Positions 6,503-9,426 of a stretch of DNA of 9,426 bases are shown here, one piece after another; within the stretch, counting starts at the first letter, position 1; each line of letters opens with the position of its first letter. Source of the stretch: Variovorax sp. (lineage in GTDB: Bacteria > Pseudomonadota > Gammaproteobacteria > Burkholderiales > Burkholderiaceae_C); assembly GCA_028292145.1 (NCBI GenBank), contig JAQGMX010000440.1:1-9426 (forward strand), given 5' to 3'. Below the pieces are notes generated by a model, which did no database searches, was not told the DNA's origin, and worked only from the letters and a program-made list of their open reading frames with translations. The position numbers and the translations under genes were made by a program.

Positions 6503-6555
6503 TGTCTTTAGCTGAATTTATAAAGCGCCCGCAAGCTGTAGCAAATCGGCGCCGG
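6503..6555 (-). promoter_or_regulatory. SAM-II (SAM_alpha) riboswitch in the metX leader
   Basis: Read on the minus strand, P1 is GGCGCC (6553-6548) pairing with GGCGCT (6529-6524): five Watson-Crick pairs and a terminal G-U. The 18-base loop begins GATTTG (6547-6542) and ends CTTGC(G) (6535-6530). The 3' tail contains ATAAAT and then GCTAAAG (6512-6506). GATTTG, TTGC and GCTAAA in this order and spacing are the conserved blocks of SAM-II as I remember them. The loop bases CTTGC can pair with GCTAAAG (C-G, G-C, U-A, C-G, with one U-U and two bulged A), which is the pseudoknot topology of the class. The element lies directly before an intrinsic terminator and metX, a classic SAM-II target. It probably binds S-adenosylmethionine and lowers metX-metW-yigZ expression. 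SAM-II is best known from Alphaproteobacteria. Confidence 0.87.
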
Positions 6556-6616
6556 GGCAGTTTAGCGCATCGCTACGCCCGAAGTTTTCGGAGCTTTGGA
6601 TTACGGGAAACACCTG

Positions 6617-6644
6617 TTTGAATTTTTTGTATTTGACTCATAAT
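6617..6644 (+). promoter_or_regulatory. Candidate sigma70-type promoter of the RRM gene
   Basis: CATAAT (6639-6644) matches five of six bases of the -10 consensus, and TTTGAA/TTGAAT (6617-6623) stands 15-16 bases upstream as a weak -35, in a locally AT-rich island of otherwise GC-rich DNA. Transcription would begin near 6651, giving a leader of roughly 125-130 bases. This is inference from sequence only. Confidence 0.45.
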
Positions 6645-6734
6645 GCACGAGCCTTCCTTCAAATTTCCTGGGAAGTCAACTCGGTGATTGGTCAGTTTCG
6701 CGCGGCTCGGCAGCTTCGTCGAGATGGCGCCTTC

Positions 6735-6775
6735 GGGACTCCATCGCTTTCATTGATGTGTTTTTTAGGAGTCCC
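6735..6775 (+). promoter_or_regulatory. Hairpin sequestering the RRM-gene Shine-Dalgarno
   Basis: GGGACTCC (6735-6742) and GGAGTCCC (6768-6775) form a perfect 8-bp inverted repeat around a 25-base T-rich loop. The 3' arm contains nearly all of the ribosome binding site AGGAG (6767-6771), which lies 7 bases before the ATG at 6779. In the folded state the ribosome site would be hidden. A second possible hairpin (GCGC 6700-6703 with 6727-6730, CTCG 6706-6709 with CGAG 6720-6723) lies just upstream. The layout suggests translational control by temperature, a protein or a small RNA. Confidence 0.6.
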
Positions 6776-6778
6776 TCG

Positions 6779-7387
6779 ATGGGCAACAAACTGTACGTCG
6801 GCAACCTGCCGTATTCCGTGCGTGACGGCGATCTCGAGCAGGCCTTCGGCCAGTTCGGTTCGGTGACCAGTGCCAAGGTGATGATGGAACGCGACACCGG
6901 TCGCTCGAAGGGTTTCGGCTTCGTCGAAATGGGCAGCGATGCCGAAGCGCAGGCAGCCATCAACGGCATGAACGGCCAGCCGCTCGGCGGCCGCGGCATC
7001 GTGGTGAATGAAGCCCGTCCAATGGAAGCGCGCCCGCCCCGCAGCGGTGGTGGTGGCGGTGGATATGGCGGCGGCGGTGGGGGCTACGGTGGCGGTGGAA
7101 GCAGCGGCGGCGGCTACGGTGGTGGCGGTAACAGTGGTGGCGGCGGTGGCTACGGCGGCGGCAACAGCGGTGGTGGCGGTGGCTACGGCGGCGGCGGTGG
7201 CCGCAGTGGTGGTGGCGGCGGAGGCGGTTACGGCGGTGGTGGCGGCCGAAGCGGCGGCGGTGGTGGCGATGGCGGTTTCCGCAGCCCCTACGGTGCCGGC
7301 CCACGTGGCGGCGGCGGTGGTCGCAGCGGCGGCGGTGGTAATGGAGGTGGTGGCGGCTACGGCGGTGGCGGCAACGGCGGCTACTGA
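6779..7387 (+). CDS. Glycine-rich RRM RNA-binding protein
   Basis: This 202-residue protein has one N-terminal RNA recognition motif (about residues 3-80) and a long glycine-rich tail. RNP2 is LYVGNL (5-10) and RNP1 is KGFGFVEM (44-51), both with the aromatic residues that stack on RNA bases. The tail (about 89-202) is almost only Gly, with Tyr, Ser, Asn and Arg in repeats such as GGGYGGGGNSGG and GRSGGGG, and ends in GGY. The architecture resembles cyanobacterial and plant glycine-rich RNA-binding proteins linked to cold or stress responses, and is seen in many proteobacteria; targets here are unknown. ATG 6779 is chosen over an in-frame GTG at 6758 because AGGAG falls between them and the RRM starts right after. 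It is a single-gene unit with its own promoter candidate, structured leader and terminator. Confidence 0.92.
   Translation: MGNKLYVGNLPYSVRDGDLEQAFGQFGSVTSAKVMMERDTGRSKGFGFVEMGSDAEAQAAINGMNGQPLGGRGIVVNEARPMEARPPRSGGGGGGYGGGGGGYGGGGSSGGGYGGGGNSGGGGGYGGGNSGGGGGYGGGGGRSGGGGGGGYGGGGGRSGGGGGDGGFRSPYGAGPRGGGGGRSGGGGNGGGGGYGGGGNGGY
7045..7386 (+). repeat. GGN-rich imperfect tandem repeat encoding the glycine tail
   Basis: Degenerate GGT/GGC triplets fill this stretch, with longer imperfect units of about 30 bases built on GGTGGCGGTGGCTACGGCGG and closing in AACAGC or CGCAGT. Between 7134 and 7200 two nearly identical units follow each other directly. The repeat is part of the RRM protein coding sequence. 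Its makeup invites slippage and recombination, so repeat number may differ between strains. Confidence 0.8.
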
Positions 7388-7398
7388 TCCGTACAACG

Positions 7399-7422
7399 AA
7401 AGGCTCCTCGTGGAGCTTTTTT
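7399..7422 (+). terminator. Rho-independent terminator of the RRM gene
   Basis: GCTCC (7403-7407) and GGAGC (7412-7416) pair around the loop TCGT, followed by TTTTTT (7417-7422). The stem can extend by a G-T pair and A-T pairs from the AAAG before it. It begins 12 bases after the stop at 7387. On the opposite strand a shorter T-run (CTTT) follows the same stem, so it could weakly end the convergent SDR transcript too. Confidence 0.8.
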
Positions 7423-7446
7423 GCTTTTCCACCTGCGTCCGACGCG

Positions 7447-8223
7447 CTATTCCCCGACGCGTTTCTTTCGACCCCGACCGGCGGCCAGCCGATCGAACAC
7501 GGCATCCGGCAGCAGCCGCATCAGCTTCGCGACCACGCCCATCTGCCAAGGGATCACGCGGTAGCTTGCGCCGGCTTCGATGACGCGAAACGCCTTGTCG
7601 GCGAAATCGTCGACCGGCATCAGAAACGGCATGCTGTAGCTGTTGCCCCGCGTCAGCGGCGTATCGATGTATCCCGGGCACAGCGTCACGACCTTGACGC
7701 CCGATCCGCGCAATTCGCCGCGCAGGCTCTCGCAATACGCGACGACGCCGGCCTTGCTGGCGCAATAAGCGCCATGCCCCGGCAGTCCGCGGATCGCGGC
7801 GACGCTGCCGATGCCCACCAGCCGCCCGCTGCCGCGCAGGCGCATCCCGGCCACGAACGGATGGAATGTCGCCGCCAACCCGGTGTTGTTCAACGCGAGA
7901 ACCCGCGCCATCACGTCCAGATCGTCGCGCACCGAGGTGTCGATGCCGACGCTGATGCCGGCGTTGGCGATCACCACATCCGGCACGCCCTGCTGCGCAA
8001 TGCAGCGGTTGCCGGCCGTGACGACGGCATCGATATCGGCGACATCGACGCCGTAGATCGCACAGTTCGCACCGTCGACGGCGATGCCGTGCCGGGTCGC
8101 CCAGGCCATCATTTCGTCGGTCCGGCGCGCGGCCAGCGCGAGGCGGTAGCCGGCGCGATGAAAGCGCCCGGCCAGCGCCTGGCCGATTCCGCTCGAAGCC
8201 CCGGTGATGAAGACCAGCGGCAC
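7447..8223 (-). CDS. Short-chain dehydrogenase/reductase (SDR)
   Basis: This is a 258-residue classical SDR oxidoreductase. The Rossmann cofactor motif is TGASSGIG (residues 7-14), the structural motif is NAG (87-89), the catalytic residues are S140, Y153 and K157 (YCASK), and the PG motif is at 183-184. R33-R34 after strand 2 suggest NADP(H) rather than NAD(H), by inference. The substrate is unknown. The GTG at 8223 is chosen because it places the first strand (VFITGAS) right at the N-terminus and has GGAAG 7 bases upstream. The longer frame to 8955 lies inside lptC. The C-terminus is basic (GRGRKKRVGE), with a mildly hydrophobic segment before it. It lies 26 bases after the lptC stop on the same strand, so it is probably the last gene of kdsC-lptC-SDR, in the place where lptA would be expected. 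Confidence 0.92.
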   Translation of the reverse strand: MPLVFITGASSGIGQALAGRFHRAGYRLALAARRTDEMMAWATRHGIAVDGANCAIYGVDVADIDAVVTAGNRCIAQQGVPDVVIANAGISVGIDTSVRDDLDVMARVLALNNTGLAATFHPFVAGMRLRGSGRLVGIGSVAAIRGLPGHGAYCASKAGVVAYCESLRGELRGSGVKVVTLCPGYIDTPLTRGNSYSMPFLMPVDDFADKAFRVIEAGASYRVIPWQMGVVAKLMRLLPDAVFDRLAAGRGRKKRVGE

Positions 8224-8230
8224 CGTGCAG

Positions 8231-8235
8231 CTTCC
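8231..8235 (-). promoter_or_regulatory. Ribosome binding site deciding the SDR start
   Basis: On the minus strand GGAAG lies 7 bases before the GTG at 8223, in the short gap after lptC. It supports the 258-residue SDR product. Confidence 0.55.
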
Positions 8236-8249
8236 AGGCGGCGTCAAGC

Positions 8250-8909
8250 TCAGCGCTTGGCGCGGGCCGGCGGTGCGGCGGGTGCCGGCGTCATCGTCGG
8301 AATCAGCGTCCCGCGCACACGTCCCTGCAGATTCGCGACGCCGCTGAGGTTGTCGTAATCGAGGTTGTCGGCCGTGAACTGGTCCTTGCCGCGAATCAGC
8401 GTCACCGGCTTGTTCGACTTGACGCGCTCGGTGTCCAGAAAGGCGTGCAGGAACTCGCCACGGAATTCGAGACGCGGCAATTGCTGCCCGGTCGGCGTGG
8501 TTGCGGCATCGCGGACGACGATGGCGTTGCCGAACAGCTGGACCTCGGTGGCGTCGCCGTTCGACAGGCTGCGGTCGGCTGTCGCGCGCGTCGTCAGGCC
8601 TTGCGGCGAGATCGAGCGCAGGCGAACCTGGTCGACTTCCAGCGTGTCGTTGTCGGGATAGTGACGGCCTTCCTTGCCGAACAGTTCGCTGCGCAGGTCG
8701 CCGTTTGGCAGGAAATTCTTCACGACGAAGCTGCGCATGAAATAGTCGGGCTCGTGCACCGGTGCTGCGGCGGTGGTCGGCTCGAACAGCTTGGGGGCAT
8801 TCCGCACCAGCCAGTAGGTGCCGAGCGCCAGCCCCGCCGCCAGGATGACGGGCAGGTACATCGTCAGACGGTCGACGCCGTCGCGGAGCAGTTTCAGCAC
8901 GGGTTTCAT
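8250..8909 (-). CDS. lptC: LPS export ABC transporter periplasmic protein LptC
   Basis: This 219-residue bitopic inner-membrane protein has one N-terminal transmembrane helix (about residues 17-36) and a periplasmic beta-jellyroll domain. LptC receives lipopolysaccharide from LptB2FG and passes it to LptA. Family features are HEPDYFMRSFVVKNFLPNG (52-70), ELFGKEGRHYPDNDTLEV (75-92) and the C-terminal TADNLDYDNLSGVANLQGRVRG (179-200). It is a little longer than E. coli LptC (191), mainly because of a Pro/Ala-rich tail. The start is fixed by an ATGA overlap with kdsC (ATG 8909-8907, TGA 8908-8906), with GGGAG upstream inside kdsC. The kdsC-lptC order is the usual one. The following gene is an SDR rather than lptA. 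Confidence 0.92.
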   Translation of the reverse strand: MKPVLKLLRDGVDRLTMYLPVILAAGLALGTYWLVRNAPKLFEPTTAAAPVHEPDYFMRSFVVKNFLPNGDLRSELFGKEGRHYPDNDTLEVDQVRLRSISPQGLTTRATADRSLSNGDATEVQLFGNAIVVRDAATTPTGQQLPRLEFRGEFLHAFLDTERVKSNKPVTLIRGKDQFTADNLDYDNLSGVANLQGRVRGTLIPTMTPAPAAPPARAKR

Positions 8910-9426
8910 GCGGCGCCGCTCCCGGTGCGCAGCGTGTCGCCACGCGCATCGTCAAGCATGCGGCGGTAGTGGCCGCCTGCCGTCAGCAGCAGATCGCAGA
9001 ATTCGCGCGCCGCGCCGTCGCCGCCGCGCGCGGTGGTCACGTAATGCGCCATTGCGCGGACTTCGGCGTGCGCGTTGGCCGGTGCGACGGCAAACGCCGC
9101 GTGGCCGAGCATCGGCAGATCGGGCCAGTCGTCGCCGATGGCTGCCGCTTGCGTCCGGTCAAATCCGAGTTGCGCCAGCATCGCCTTGGCAGCAGGCAGC
9201 TTTTCTTCGGTGCCGTAGCGCACGTGCACGATGCCGAGCGCTTCGAGCCGCACGCGCAGCGGCTTCGAATCGCGGCCGGTGATCACCGCCGGCACGATAC
9301 CGGCCATGCGCAGCAGCTTGAGGCCATAGCCGTCGAGCACGCTGAAGCGCTTGAGCGTTTCGCCGTGCTCGCTGAAATAGACGCCGCCATCGGTCAGAAC
9401 GCCGTCGATGTCGAAAAAAGCGATGC
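8906..9426 (-). CDS. kdsC: KdsC, Kdo-8-phosphate phosphatase (partial, N-terminus outside window)
   Basis: This is a HAD-superfamily phosphatase that releases phosphate from 3-deoxy-D-manno-octulosonate 8-phosphate to give Kdo for the LPS core. The visible 172 codons run off the right edge of the window; about 8-15 N-terminal residues are missing compared with the usual length. Motif I is FFDIDGVLTDG, close to the window edge, with the nucleophile and acid/base Asp pair. The Thr motif is in VITGRDS, the conserved Lys is in GTEEKLPA, and motif IV is IGDDWPDLPML. These spellings, and the absence of a large cap domain, are typical of the C0-type KdsC. A GTG (9340-9338) inside the frame is not the start, because motif I lies upstream of it. 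The gene overlaps lptC by ATGA and is probably preceded by kdsD outside the window. Confidence 0.93.
   Translation of the reverse strand, partial: IAFFDIDGVLTDGGVYFSEHGETLKRFSVLDGYGLKLLRMAGIVPAVITGRDSKPLRVRLEALGIVHVRYGTEEKLPAAKAMLAQLGFDRTQAAAIGDDWPDLPMLGHAAFAVAPANAHAEVRAMAHYVTTARGGDGAAREFCDLLLTAGGHYRRMLDDARGDTLRTGSGAA

Larger units (their letters stand above)
6443..6778. other. 336-base divergent intergenic region between metX and the RRM gene
   Basis: No gene is supported here. Going from metX, the region holds 20 bases of proximal leader, the terminator (6463-6497), the SAM-II element (6503-6555), a small hairpin CCGAA-GTT-TTCGG (6579-6591), an AT-rich stretch around 6617-6645 containing the likely RRM-gene promoter, and a structured RRM leader (about 6651-6778). 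I could not place a convincing -35/-10 pair for metX. TAAACT at 6565-6560 (minus strand) is at the right distance from the riboswitch but has no good -35. Confidence 0.8.

Noticed and set aside
6560..6565. TAAACT as the metX -10 box
   Set aside because: The distance to the riboswitch is suitable, but no acceptable -35 hexamer is found at 15-19 bases, so I do not list it as a promoter.
6579..6591. Hairpin CCGAA-GTT-TTCGG as a terminator
   Set aside because: It has a 5-bp stem with no T-run on either strand and no gene end nearby. It may be part of the metX upstream region but has no assignable role.
6758..6778. Seven-codon N-terminal extension of the RRM protein from GTG 6758
   Set aside because: The ribosome binding site AGGAG (6767-6771) lies within the extension, and the RRM begins directly after ATG 6779.
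7045..7386. CRISPR-like or minisatellite array
   Set aside because: The repeats are coding GGN triplets in frame with the RRM protein; there are no constant repeats separated by unique spacers.
6692..7765. Long minus-strand frame opposite the RRM gene with Ala/Thr runs
   Set aside because: The Ala/Thr repeats are the antisense reading of the GGN repeat. The part beyond 7447 is an off-frame copy of the SDR region.

Overview
The window is GC-rich, densely packed DNA from a Gram-negative bacterium. The gene content points to a betaproteobacterium, most likely Burkholderiales: a metX-metW pair with a Burkholderia-like MetX, a kdsC-lptC lipopolysaccharide module, a bactofilin, and a glycine-rich RRM protein. 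Family and genus cannot be settled by reading alone. No mobile element, CRISPR array, rRNA or tRNA is visible.

Layout. Positions 1-914 (+) hold the tail of an M20 metallopeptidase and a YidB-like DUF937 protein. These converge, with a 3-base gap, on a minus-strand block: a complete 504-residue M20 dipeptidase-like enzyme (918-2432) and a bactofilin (2544-3071, TTG start), separated by an intrinsic terminator. A 142-base divergent intergenic region follows, then a plus-strand voltage-gated K+ channel (3214-4092) with an unusual C-terminal zinc ribbon. The channel gene converges on the minus-strand operon metX-metW-yigZ (6442 down to 4097), which has an ATGA overlap and a 4-base gap between genes. 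A 336-base intergenic region (6443-6778) holds regulation for both flanking genes. On the minus strand a SAM-II-type riboswitch is followed by a strong terminator in the metX leader. On the plus strand a long leader precedes a glycine-rich RRM RNA-binding protein (6779-7387), and its Shine-Dalgarno sequence lies inside a perfect 8-bp stem. The window ends with minus-strand kdsC (partial), lptC and a short-chain dehydrogenase; kdsC and lptC overlap by ATGA.

How the genes work together. metX and metW belong to methionine biosynthesis, and the leader predicts shut-off by S-adenosylmethionine through premature termination. kdsC and lptC act in Kdo synthesis and LPS transport, but the lptA-lptB genes expected after lptC are replaced by an SDR gene. 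The most rewarding places to look are the metX leader, the RRM leader hairpin, the zinc-ribbon K+ channel and the broken lpt gene order. Most of the window is otherwise ordinary housekeeping sequence, and I see no wholly unknown multi-gene system.
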